A stretch of 64,000 nucleotides of DNA, from contig CAVSQL010000014.1 of assembly GCA_963730065.1 (NCBI GenBank), forward strand, positions 620,001 to 684,000, read 5' to 3'. A program made the position numbers and the translations under genes. The notes beneath the pieces are model-generated. The model was not told the DNA's origin. It searched no databases and worked only from the letters and a program-made list of their open reading frames with translations. Shown in pieces: positions 8,903 through 15,943 of this stretch (position 1 is its first letter; every line of letters starts with the position of its first letter). Source of the DNA: UBA9676 sp963730065. Its GTDB lineage: Bacteria > Actinomycetota > Actinomycetes > Streptosporangiales > Streptosporangiaceae.

Positions 8903-9886
8903 GTGATCCGCTTTGGGACATTCCCGCTGGCCACCGCGCGCCGTGCGGCCGCCCGCGCGGGCGCCGCGCTGACGGTAACGGCGCTGGCCGGCTGCGGGCT
9001 GCTGGGCACGTCGGCCGCGAACTCAGCGGCCACCGCGCAGCAGGCCACCAAGGCCAAACCGGCCACGTCCGCGGCCGCCCCGTCGCCGGCCCAGGCGCCG
9101 CAGGCGCCCCCCTGCCCCCCTGCCCCCGCCGGGTTCTCCTGCACCATGCGGCTGCGGATCGCCGCCGTGGAACGGTACCTGAAGCACCGGCCCGGCATGA
9201 TCGGGATCGTCCTGCGTGACAGGTCCACCGGGGCGGTCTGGCGGAACAAGTACGCGGACAGCCAGATCTACATGGCCTCGACCAGCAAGCTGGCGATGGC
9301 GATCACCCTGCTGCTGCAGAACCAGGCCGGCGTCATCCACCTGTCGTCCGCCGACCGCGCGGTGATGTACCAGATGCTGCACGTCAGCTCCGACAACGCC
9401 GCCGACGATCTCTGGTTCAAGTACGGTGCGTCCTTCTACACCAGCTACTTCCCCCGGATCGGCCTGACCGGGGCCCACTACCTTCCGCAGGCGGGCGTGA
9501 CCGGGCCCTACTGGGGGGAGATGACCTGCACGGCCGACGACGAGAGCCGGGTTATCAACTACGTGCTGAACCAGCTTCCCACGCCGCTGCGCAGTTACCT
9601 GGTGGACCAGCTGCGTCACGTCGCCCCCGTCCAGCACTTCGGCGTGTGGGGCGCCGGCCCGGCCAACCACCCCGGGAACAAGGACGGATGGTCGGTGGAG
9701 AAGCCGGGCTGGATCATCGACTCGAACGGGTTCGCCGGGCCCGGCGCCCGCTACACCCTGGCCATGATGAACAGCCTGGACGGCGAGGGCGGGTACCACG
9801 CCGGGACCAATACGGTCACCCAGGTGGCGGCGATCCTGTTCCAGGGTCACCAGATCCCGGCCCCGCAGGTGAGCGCCACACCCTAA
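8903..9886 (+). CDS. lipoprotein with class A beta-lactamase-like serine hydrolase domain
   Basis: 327 aa. An N-terminal signal with lipobox (VTALAG-C) is followed by an Ala/Pro/Lys linker and a penicillin-recognising fold. Motifs in order: SxxK as STSK (catalytic Ser and Lys), SDN as SSDN, and a KDG in place of the usual KTG, in NKDGW. Such proteins are beta-lactamases, D,D-peptidases or inactive relatives acting on the outer face of the membrane; the KDG variant and lack of a clear Glu166 loop make beta-lactamase activity uncertain. The GTG start is preceded by TATGCT (8889-8894) eight bases upstream, so leaderless. A hairpin repeat begins about ten bases after its stop. Confidence 0.8.
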   Translation: MIRFGTFPLATARRAAARAGAALTVTALAGCGLLGTSAANSAATAQQATKAKPATSAAAPSPAQAPQAPPCPPAPAGFSCTMRLRIAAVERYLKHRPGMIGIVLRDRSTGAVWRNKYADSQIYMASTSKLAMAITLLLQNQAGVIHLSSADRAVMYQMLHVSSDNAADDLWFKYGASFYTSYFPRIGLTGAHYLPQAGVTGPYWGEMTCTADDESRVINYVLNQLPTPLRSYLVDQLRHVAPVQHFGVWGAGPANHPGNKDGWSVEKPGWIIDSNGFAGPGARYTLAMMNSLDGEGGYHAGTNTVTQVAAILFQGHQIPAPQVSATP

Positions 9887-9896
9887 TGGTGGAAGG

Positions 9897-9975
9897 GGGG
9901 CGGGGCGGGCGGGGCCGCGCCCTCCGCCCCGCTTCGCTCTTTATACGCTCCGGCCACGGCCCCGGCCGCCCCGCC
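9897..9975 (+). repeat. dispersed hairpin repeat, copy 1
   Basis: Starts about ten bases after the stop codon of the beta-lactamase-like gene. Arms at 9899-9917 and 9957-9975 are G/C-rich and almost perfectly complementary; the loop contains GCTTCGCTCTTTATACGCT. Bases 9897-9955 match 13063-13121 with four differences in 59. Position after a stop codon suggests a terminator or a REP-like mobile element. Confidence 0.85.
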
Positions 9976-10105
9976 GCGCATCGCCGGCCGACCCCGCCTT
10001 CGGGCACGACCCGGGCCCCGCTGCACATTCCGGGCACGGCCCCGGCCACCGCGCTGCGCGGCTTGAGCACGGCCCACGCGGCGCTGCGCCTTCCGGGCAC
10101 GGCCC
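9951..10105. repeat. degenerate tandem repeat, about 30-33 bp period
   Basis: GGGCACG or GAGCACG cores recur at about 10002, 10032, 10065 and 10095, each followed by a CCGCGCTGCGC-like segment, with a weaker earlier unit near 9951. The array occupies part of the 418-base gap between the beta-lactamase-like gene and the importer operon. No coding gene is seen in this gap. Confidence 0.5.
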
Positions 10106-10244
10106 GCTCGCCCTGCTGCGCGTCGTGGGCGCGGGCTCGGCTGCGCTGCTAACTGGGCCGCGCTGGTCCGTGTTGTTGCAGCTCAGGGTCGTGGGTTGGG
10201 ATCTGGTTGCGTGAGGTGAGGGGGGTGTGATTAGAATTGCCCAC

Positions 10245-10287
10245 TAAACTGATCGGAAAGATCACCTATTAAACAGACCGGAAAGAT
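10245..10287 (+). promoter_or_regulatory. tandem 18-bp direct repeat upstream of the importer operon
   Basis: TAAACTGATCGGAAAGAT (10245-10262) and TAAACAGACCGGAAAGAT (10270-10287) differ at two positions and start 25 bp apart. The second ends 17 bases before the ATG of the binding-protein gene. Their position in an AT-rich patch of an otherwise very GC-rich gap makes them a likely binding site for a regulator of the transport operon. Confidence 0.6.
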
Positions 10288-10304
10288 GGGCGGGGTGTTG
10301 CGGT

Positions 10305-11342
10305 ATGCGTAGAGGCCTCCTTGCGGCCGGGGTAGCCGCGGTCGCGGTACTGGCGGCCGGGTGCAGCTCGTCGTCGGCGGCGTCCGGCGGGGGTTCCAGC
10401 CCCGTCGTGCTGCGGCTCGGCTTCCTGGGCAACATCACGCACGAGCCCGCCCTGGTGGGGCTGGAGAAGGGCTACTTCGCCAAGGCGCTGGGCAAGAACG
10501 TCACCCTGAAGACCAGCGTCTTCAGCTCCGGCACCGAGGAGACCACCGCGCTGCTGGCGGGCCAGCTCGACGCGGCCTACGTGGGCCCCAACCCGGCGAT
10601 CAACGCCTGGCAGAAGTCCGGCGGCACCGCCATCAAGATCATTTCAGGGGCCACCACCGGAGGTGCGTCACTGGTGGTGGCGCACGGCATCACCAGCGCG
10701 GGCCAGCTCAAGGGGAAGTCCCTCGCCACCCCCTCGCTGGGCAACACCCAGGACGTGGCGCTCCGGTACTGGCTCAAGCAGCACGGGCTGACCACCACGC
10801 CGACCGGCGGGGGTGACGTCGCGATCAAGCCGATCAAGCCGAACTCGGCCGCCGTGCTCGAGTTCAAGTCGGGCCAGATCGCCGGCGGCTGGGAGCCGGA
10901 GCCCTACGCCACCGAGATGGTGCTCGACGGCGGGACGCGACTGGTGAACGAGGCGACCCTGTGGCCGGCCGGGCAGTTCGTCACCACCGACCTGGTGGTC
11001 ACGCAGGCGTTCCTCAAGGCCCACCCGAGTGCGGTCAACGGGCTGCTCAAAGGGCAGATCCAGACCAACAGCTACATCAACGCCAACGGGACCGCAGCGG
11101 CCCAGGCGGCCAACACCGAGCTGACCAAGCTGCTCGGCAAGGGGCTGAAGCCGGATGTCCTCAGCCAGTCGCTCACCTACCTCCACTTCACCAACGACCC
11201 GATCGCGTCGTCGCTGTCCACCGACGCCCAGCACGCGGTGGCGGTCGAGCTGCTCAAGCCGGTCAGCCTCAACGGCATCTACGACCTCGGACCGCTCAAC
11301 GCACTACTGAAAGCCGACGGACAACCACAGGTGAGTTCATGA
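10305..11342 (+). CDS. ABC importer substrate-binding lipoprotein (sulfonate/nitrate/taurine type)
   Basis: 345 aa lipoprotein: signal peptide, lipobox VLAAG-C at about residue 20, Ser-rich linker, then a periplasmic-binding fold of the SsuA/NMT1 class (LRLGFLGNITHEPALVGLEKGYF at the start of lobe 1, LLAGQLDAAYVGPNPAINAW, WEPEPYATEM). It captures the substrate outside the cell for the ATPase and permease encoded next. The family covers aliphatic sulfonates, taurine, nitrate, thiamine precursors and others, so the ligand is open. It lacks the features of ModA/TupA metal-oxyanion binders. Start ATG at 10305; the stop overlaps the next start (ATGA). A tandem repeat lies just upstream. Confidence 0.88.
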   Translation: MRRGLLAAGVAAVAVLAAGCSSSSAASGGGSSPVVLRLGFLGNITHEPALVGLEKGYFAKALGKNVTLKTSVFSSGTEETTALLAGQLDAAYVGPNPAINAWQKSGGTAIKIISGATTGGASLVVAHGITSAGQLKGKSLATPSLGNTQDVALRYWLKQHGLTTTPTGGGDVAIKPIKPNSAAVLEFKSGQIAGGWEPEPYATEMVLDGGTRLVNEATLWPAGQFVTTDLVVTQAFLKAHPSAVNGLLKGQIQTNSYINANGTAAAQAANTELTKLLGKGLKPDVLSQSLTYLHFTNDPIASSLSTDAQHAVAVELLKPVSLNGIYDLGPLNALLKADGQPQVSS

Positions 11343-12175
11343 GTGTGGCCCACCAGAACGGCGCTGCGCCCCCGGAGCTTGTTCCGGGGGCGTCAGCCCG
11401 TTCCCAGCCAGTCATCGCCGCCGCAGGCGGCCCGGCCCTGATTCAGATCAACGAGGTATCCAAGGTCTTCGGCCGGGGCGCGTCCGCGCTGATCGCCCTC
11501 GACCGGCTGTCCCTGGATGTGGCGCCCGGCGAGTTCGTCTGCCTGATCGGCGCGTCCGGCTGCGGCAAGAGCACGCTGCTGAACCTGGTGGCCGGGCTCG
11601 ACGCCCCCACCTCCGGTGAGATCTCCACCGGCGGCCAGCGGGTCGCGCTCATGTTCCAGGAACCGGCCCTGTTCCCCTGGCTGACCGCCGCCAGGAACGT
11701 GGAGCTGGCCCTGCGCGCGGGTGGCGTGCCCAAGGCCGAGCGGCAGCGTCGCGCCACCGACCTGCTGGACGTGGTGCACCTGGGCGGCTTCGCGGGCAAG
11801 CGCCCGCACGAGCTGTCGGGCGGCATGCGGCAGCGGGTCGCGCTGGCCCGGGCGCTCGCCCAGGACGCCGAGGTGCTGCTCATGGACGAGCCGTTCGGCG
11901 CGCTCGACGCGATGACCCGCGACCTGCTCCACGACGAGCTGGACCGGATCTGCGCCGAGCGCGGCCTCACGGTGCTGTTCGTGACGCACAACGTGCGCGA
12001 GGCGGTCCGGCTGGGCGACCGGGTGGTCGTGCTCAGCAGCCGCCCGGGCCGGGTCATCGACGAGTTCACGGTGCCGATCCGCCGCCCACGGCGGATCGAC
12101 TCACCGGAGGTCGCCGGGCTGGCCGCCACGATCACCGACCGCCTGCGCAAGGAGATGGTCCGCCATGGCAGCTAA
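11339..12175 (+). CDS. ABC importer ATPase (SsuB/TauB type)
   Basis: 278 aa. An approximately 40-residue N-terminal extension precedes the ATPase. Motifs: Walker A GASGCGKST, Q-loop FQEPALFPW, signature LSGGMRQRVALARAL, Walker B VLLMDEPFGALDAMTR, H-loop FVTHNVREA. The FPW after the Q-loop and the DEPFGALD string are typical of SsuB/TauB/NrtD ATPases. It energises the neighbouring permease. The ATG overlaps the stop of the binding-protein gene by four bases, showing translational coupling, and its own 3' end overlaps the permease start by 11 bases. Confidence 0.93.
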   Translation: MSVAHQNGAAPPELVPGASARSQPVIAAAGGPALIQINEVSKVFGRGASALIALDRLSLDVAPGEFVCLIGASGCGKSTLLNLVAGLDAPTSGEISTGGQRVALMFQEPALFPWLTAARNVELALRAGGVPKAERQRRATDLLDVVHLGGFAGKRPHELSGGMRQRVALARALAQDAEVLLMDEPFGALDAMTRDLLHDELDRICAERGLTVLFVTHNVREAVRLGDRVVVLSSRPGRVIDEFTVPIRRPRRIDSPEVAGLAATITDRLRKEMVRHGS

Positions 12176-13058
12176 CCCCGGGGTAGCCACGGCTGCCGAC
12201 CCCGAGGCCACCGCCCTGGCCGGGCTCGACCGGCTGGAAATCCCCCAGGCCCGCGACTCAGCAGGCAGCCGCGCCAGGAGAATCTGGGCCGCGGCCTGGC
12301 CCAAGCTGCTCGCGATCGCGATCGTCCTCGCCATCTGGGAGCTCGTCTACCTCAGCGGCTGGAAATCCGCCGCCATCCTGCCCAGCCCGGCGGCGGTCTT
12401 CTCCGACCTGTGGGCGCAACTGCATACGGCGCTGCTGTGGCAGGCGATCGCGACCACTTTGCGGCGGGCGGTGATCGGGTTCGGGCTGGCCATCATCATC
12501 GGGGTGGTCATCGGGGCGCTGGTGTCACGGATCAAGCCGCTGCGGGCGGCGGTCGGCTCGATGATCACCGCACTGCAGACCATGCCGTCGATCGCCTGGT
12601 TCCCGTTCGCGATCATCTTCTTCGGCGTCAACACCGCCGCCATCCTGTTCGTCATGGTGCTGGGCGCCGCCCCCTCGATCGCCAACGGGCTGATCACCGG
12701 CGTCAACTACACCCCGCCGCTGCTGTTGCGGGCGGGCCGCACCATGGGCCTGGGCCGGATCGCGATGTACCGCCACCTGATCCTGCCCGCCTCACTGCCC
12801 TCGTTCGTGGCCGGCCTCAAGCAAGGCTGGGCGTTCTCCTGGCGCAGCCTGATGGCCGGCGAACTGCTGGTGATCATCATGGGCCAGCCGTCCATCGGCG
12901 TGCTGCTCTCGACCTTCCAGGACCAGAGCGCCATGACATCCACGATCTCCATCATGATCGTGATCCTGGTGCTGGGCATCGTGGTCGACATGATCTTCAC
13001 CCGGATAGACACCTCTATCCGCCGGCGGAGGGGGATGCTGGACCCGGCTGTGTCGTGA
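12165..13058 (+). CDS. ABC importer permease (SsuC/TauC type)
   Basis: 297 aa with six or seven membrane helices after a 45-residue cytoplasmic N-terminus. The ATPase-docking EAA-like loop appears as LLRAGRTMGLGRIAMYRHLILPASLP, typical of BPD_transp_1 permeases of the sulfonate/nitrate/taurine group. It forms the channel of the importer. The ATG lies inside the end of the ATPase gene (11-base overlap), so all three genes form one operon. A second copy of the hairpin repeat starts five bases after the stop. Confidence 0.93.
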   Translation: MAANPGVATAADPEATALAGLDRLEIPQARDSAGSRARRIWAAAWPKLLAIAIVLAIWELVYLSGWKSAAILPSPAAVFSDLWAQLHTALLWQAIATTLRRAVIGFGLAIIIGVVIGALVSRIKPLRAAVGSMITALQTMPSIAWFPFAIIFFGVNTAAILFVMVLGAAPSIANGLITGVNYTPPLLLRAGRTMGLGRIAMYRHLILPASLPSFVAGLKQGWAFSWRSLMAGELLVIIMGQPSIGVLLSTFQDQSAMTSTISIMIVILVLGIVVDMIFTRIDTSIRRRRGMLDPAVS

Positions 13059-13062
13059 GGTA

Positions 13063-13138
13063 GGGGCGGGGCGGGCGGGACCGCGTCCTCCGCTCCGCTT
13101 CGCTCTTTATACGCTGCGGCCCCGGCCCCGCCCGCCCC
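13063..13138 (+). repeat. dispersed hairpin repeat, copy 2
   Basis: Nearly identical to 9897-9955 over 59 bases (four mismatches). Arms at 13068-13083 and 13123-13138 pair with one mismatch. As in copy 1 it sits immediately after a stop codon (permease gene, TGA at 13056-13058). The loop keeps the CTTCGCTCTTTATACGCT string unchanged. Confidence 0.85.
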
Positions 13139-13236
13139 AGCTGCCTGCCCTACCTGCCCCGCCCCGCCCCTGATCAGCCGCGCCCCTGAGAGGCGGGTAG
13201 GCGCGGGGGTGGCTTCGCGGAACGTACGATCGAAGG

Positions 13237-14079
13237 GTGTCGGGTACTGGCGGGATCGTGCTGGCTGGCGGGCGGTCGTCGCGGATGGGGACGGCCAAGG
13301 CCGCGCTGGAGTGGCACGGGTTGACGCTGCTGCGGCGGACAGTTGGGATTCTGGCGCGGGTGACGGACGGGTCGGTCGTCGTGGTCCGCGCGCCGGGGCA
13401 AGATCTGCCGGCGCTGCCGGCGCAGGTCGAAATCGTGGATGACCCGCGTGAGGGCCTGGGCCCGGTTCAAGGGATCGCGGCGGGGCTGGCGGCACTAAAT
13501 GGCCGGGCCGAGGTGGCGTTTGTCAGCTCGACCGACATGCCGTTCCTGCATCCCGCGTTCGTGCGCCGGGTGCTGCGGGCGGCGCAGGACGGGGCCGATG
13601 TCGGGCTGCCGGTGGCGCGGGGGTACCCGCAGCCGCTGGCCGCCTCCTACCGGGTGGCGCTGGCGCCGGTCGCCGCGAAGCTGGTGGCGGAGGAGCGGCT
13701 GCGGCCCGCGTTCCTGTTCGAGGAGTGTGCGGTCGAGCGGCTGGACGAGGGGGCGCTGCGGGCGGATCCGGTGCTGGCGGCGCTTGATCCCGGGCTCGAC
13801 TCGGTCGTCAACGTCAACGAGCCGGGCGACTACCAGGCGGCCCGCGCCCGGCCGGCGCCGGAGGTGACGATCCAGCGGTTCGGCCCGCTGGCCGACGGCC
13901 ACCGCGGCCCGGAGCAGGTGCTGGCGGCCACCGTGGCCGAGGCGGCGGACGCCGCCGGGCTCGAGCTCGACGCCCACGTGGTGGCGGCGCTGAACGGGGA
14001 CCAGATCACCCGGGACGGCGAGACACCGCTGGCGGCCGGTGACAGCGTGTTCTTCCTGTCCGCGGACGCAGGCGGCTGA
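13237..14079 (+). CDS. MobA-like molybdopterin nucleotidyltransferase fused to a MoaD/ThiS-like domain
   Basis: 280 aa. Residues 1-195 are a MobA-type nucleotidyltransferase (LAGGRSSRMGTAKA loop at 9-22, DMPFLHPAF, VNVNEPGDY at the end), which attaches GMP or CMP to molybdopterin. After an Ala/Pro linker, residues about 207-280 form a small ubiquitin-like domain: EVTIQRFGPLADGHRG, then VVAALNGDQ, and a terminal Gly-Gly after LSADA, as in the MoaD/ThiS sulfur carriers. The exposed C-terminal GG suggests it can be adenylated and thiocarboxylated. GTG start with TACGAT (13225-13230) six bases upstream, a leaderless layout. It sits four bases before the AOR gene, implying a dedicated cofactor role. 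Confidence 0.8.
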   Translation: MSGTGGIVLAGGRSSRMGTAKAALEWHGLTLLRRTVGILARVTDGSVVVVRAPGQDLPALPAQVEIVDDPREGLGPVQGIAAGLAALNGRAEVAFVSSTDMPFLHPAFVRRVLRAAQDGADVGLPVARGYPQPLAASYRVALAPVAAKLVAEERLRPAFLFEECAVERLDEGALRADPVLAALDPGLDSVVNVNEPGDYQAARARPAPEVTIQRFGPLADGHRGPEQVLAATVAEAADAAGLELDAHVVAALNGDQITRDGETPLAAGDSVFFLSADAGG

Positions 14080-14083
14080 CCCG

Positions 14084-15889
14084 ATGGCGGCAGGCGGCTA
14101 TTTCGGGCAGGCACTGGTGGTGGACGCGAGCGCCGGCACCGCGCACACGCTGCCGCTGCCCGACGAGCTGCTGCGCGCCTACATCGGCGGCGCCGGGCTC
14201 GGCACCTGGCTCATGCACCGGCTCGCCCCGCCCGGCGCCGACCCGCTGTCCCCGGCCGCGCCGCTGGCCTTCGTATTCTCCCCGCTGGTCGGCACCCCGC
14301 TGACCACCAGCGCCAAGTTCGCCGTCGTGGCCAAGTCCCCGCTGACCGGCATGCTGAACGACGCGCTCTCCTCCAGCCACTTCGCGATCTCCGGGAAGCT
14401 GACCGGCCACGATGCCATCGTTGTGCATGGCGCGTGTGAGCGGCCGTCGGTGCTGCTGGTTGACGGGGCGGGCGCCCGCTTCACCGGGGCGGCGGATCTG
14501 TGGGGGCTCTCCGCGGCGGAGGCCGAGACGCGGCTCCGGGAGCGGCTGGGGCGGGGCTGGCGGGTGGCCGCGATCGGGCCCGCGGGCGAGCGCGGCGTCC
14601 GCTACGCGACGATCTCCCACGACGGGCGGCACGCCGGGCGCGGCGGCCTCGGCGCCGTGCTGGGCGCGAAACGGATCAAGGCCGTCGCGGTCCGTGCCGC
14701 CACCAAGGTCGCGCCGGCGCACCCGGAAGCGGTGGTCGCCGCCGCGCGTGACCTGCGGGAGCGCTCGTTCGGGCCGGCCACGGCCAAGTACCGCGAGCTC
14801 GGCACGCTGGCCAACCTGCTCGCCTTCAACGCCATCAACACCCTGCCCACCAAGAACTTCCAGGCGGCGACGTTCGCTGAGGCGCCCCAGCTGGCCGCGG
14901 AGGACCTGGCCGGGATGCGGCAGGTGGCGCGCAACAGCTGCGCGTCGTGCACGATCGGCTGCGAGCACATCTACTCCGCCCGCGGTGGCAAGAAGATGCG
15001 GGTGGAGTACGAGAACGTGTTCGCGCTCGGCCCGATGTGCGGGGTGTCCGACCCGGACGCGGTGCTGTCCGCGAGCGGGCTATGCGACGAGCTGGGGCTC
15101 GACACCATCTCGGCGGGCGGGACGATCGCCTGGGCGATGGAGTGCGCCGAGCGGGGCCTGATCGACGCGCCGTGGCTGCGGTTCGGGGATGCGGACGCGC
15201 TGCAGCGGGCGCTGGCGGAGATCGGGGAGCGGCGCGGGCTCGGGGAGCTGCTCGCCGAGGGATCGCGCCGGGCCGCGGAGCGCGTCGGCGGCGGGTCGGC
15301 CGCGTTCGCCCCGCACGTCAAGGGCCTGGAGATGCCCGGTTACGAGCCCCGCACGATGCAGGCCATGGCGCTCGGGCTGGCGGTGAACGCCCGGGGCGCG
15401 GACCACAACCGCTCCGGCGCGTACGAGGCCGACCTGTCCGGCGACCACGACCGGCTGGAAGGCGGCGACGCGCACGTGGCCGCCGCGATCGAGACCGAGG
15501 ACCGGGCCGCGGTGATGGACTCGCTCATCTTGTGCAAGTTCCTGCGCGGCGTGTTCACCGAGCCGTTCGGCGAGTGGGCGGCACTGCTGTCCGCGGTGAC
15601 CGGCTGGGACGTCAACGGCGCCGAGCTGCGGCGGACCGCCCGCCGGATCGTGCTGGCCAAGCGGGTGTTCAACATCCGCGAGGGCTGGCAGCCGGGGGAC
15701 GACTGGCTGCCGGAGCGGGTGCTGTCCGAGCCGCTGCAGCTCAGCTCCGGGCGGGTGGCCACGCTGACGCCGCAGCGGCTGCGCGGCATGATCGACGCCT
15801 ATTACGCGGCGCGCGGGCTCGACGCCCAGGGCCGCCCCGACCCGGCCGATCTGGCCGGCCTCCGGCTGGATTATGTCGTGACACGATAG
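14084..15889 (+). CDS. aor: aldehyde ferredoxin oxidoreductase (tungsten enzyme)
   Basis: 601 aa, close to the usual AOR length (about 605). The N-terminal domain includes the pterin-binding signature region (TSAKFAVVAKSPLTG, GRGGLGAVLGAKRIKA). The [4Fe-4S] ligands are seen as C286-x2-C289-x3-C293 with the fourth Cys probably C484 in SLILCKF. The enzyme oxidises aldehydes to carboxylates at a bis-pterin tungsten centre and passes electrons to ferredoxin or a partner subunit. No small ferredoxin subunit is encoded here; the FdhAB genes downstream are candidate partners. ATG at 14084 follows the MobA-MoaD stop by four bases. AOR is mostly known from anaerobes, so its presence in an actinomycete is notable. 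Confidence 0.92.
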   Translation: MAAGGYFGQALVVDASAGTAHTLPLPDELLRAYIGGAGLGTWLMHRLAPPGADPLSPAAPLAFVFSPLVGTPLTTSAKFAVVAKSPLTGMLNDALSSSHFAISGKLTGHDAIVVHGACERPSVLLVDGAGARFTGAADLWGLSAAEAETRLRERLGRGWRVAAIGPAGERGVRYATISHDGRHAGRGGLGAVLGAKRIKAVAVRAATKVAPAHPEAVVAAARDLRERSFGPATAKYRELGTLANLLAFNAINTLPTKNFQAATFAEAPQLAAEDLAGMRQVARNSCASCTIGCEHIYSARGGKKMRVEYENVFALGPMCGVSDPDAVLSASGLCDELGLDTISAGGTIAWAMECAERGLIDAPWLRFGDADALQRALAEIGERRGLGELLAEGSRRAAERVGGGSAAFAPHVKGLEMPGYEPRTMQAMALGLAVNARGADHNRSGAYEADLSGDHDRLEGGDAHVAAAIETEDRAAVMDSLILCKFLRGVFTEPFGEWAALLSAVTGWDVNGAELRRTARRIVLAKRVFNIREGWQPGDDWLPERVLSEPLQLSSGRVATLTPQRLRGMIDAYYAARGLDAQGRPDPADLAGLRLDYVVTR

Positions 15890-15907
15890 ATATGCCCGGC
15901 GCTTCGG

Positions 15908-15937
15908 TTGATGTGATCTCGCGGCAGGACGGATACT
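15908..15937 (+). promoter_or_regulatory. predicted promoter of the formate dehydrogenase operon
   Basis: TTGATG (15908-15913) and GATACT (15932-15937) are separated by 18 bp, and the ATG of fdhA follows the -10 box by six bases. This would let fdhA be expressed separately from the upstream aor gene, on a leaderless transcript. Confidence 0.5.
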
Positions 15938-15943
15938 GAATAC

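Noticed and set aside
10305..13058. Reading the importer as a tungstate or molybdate transporter serving the Mo/W block
   Set aside because: The binding protein is of the SsuA/NMT1 type, not ModA/WtpA/TupA, and the operon is set apart by a repeat element; proximity alone is not enough.
9897..13138. Peptide-like YKERSGAE strings in minus-strand frames at both hairpin repeats
   Set aside because: They arise from translating the conserved repeat loop; the repeats lie in intergenic DNA and carry no start or ribosome site, so this is a DNA/RNA element, not a protein motif.
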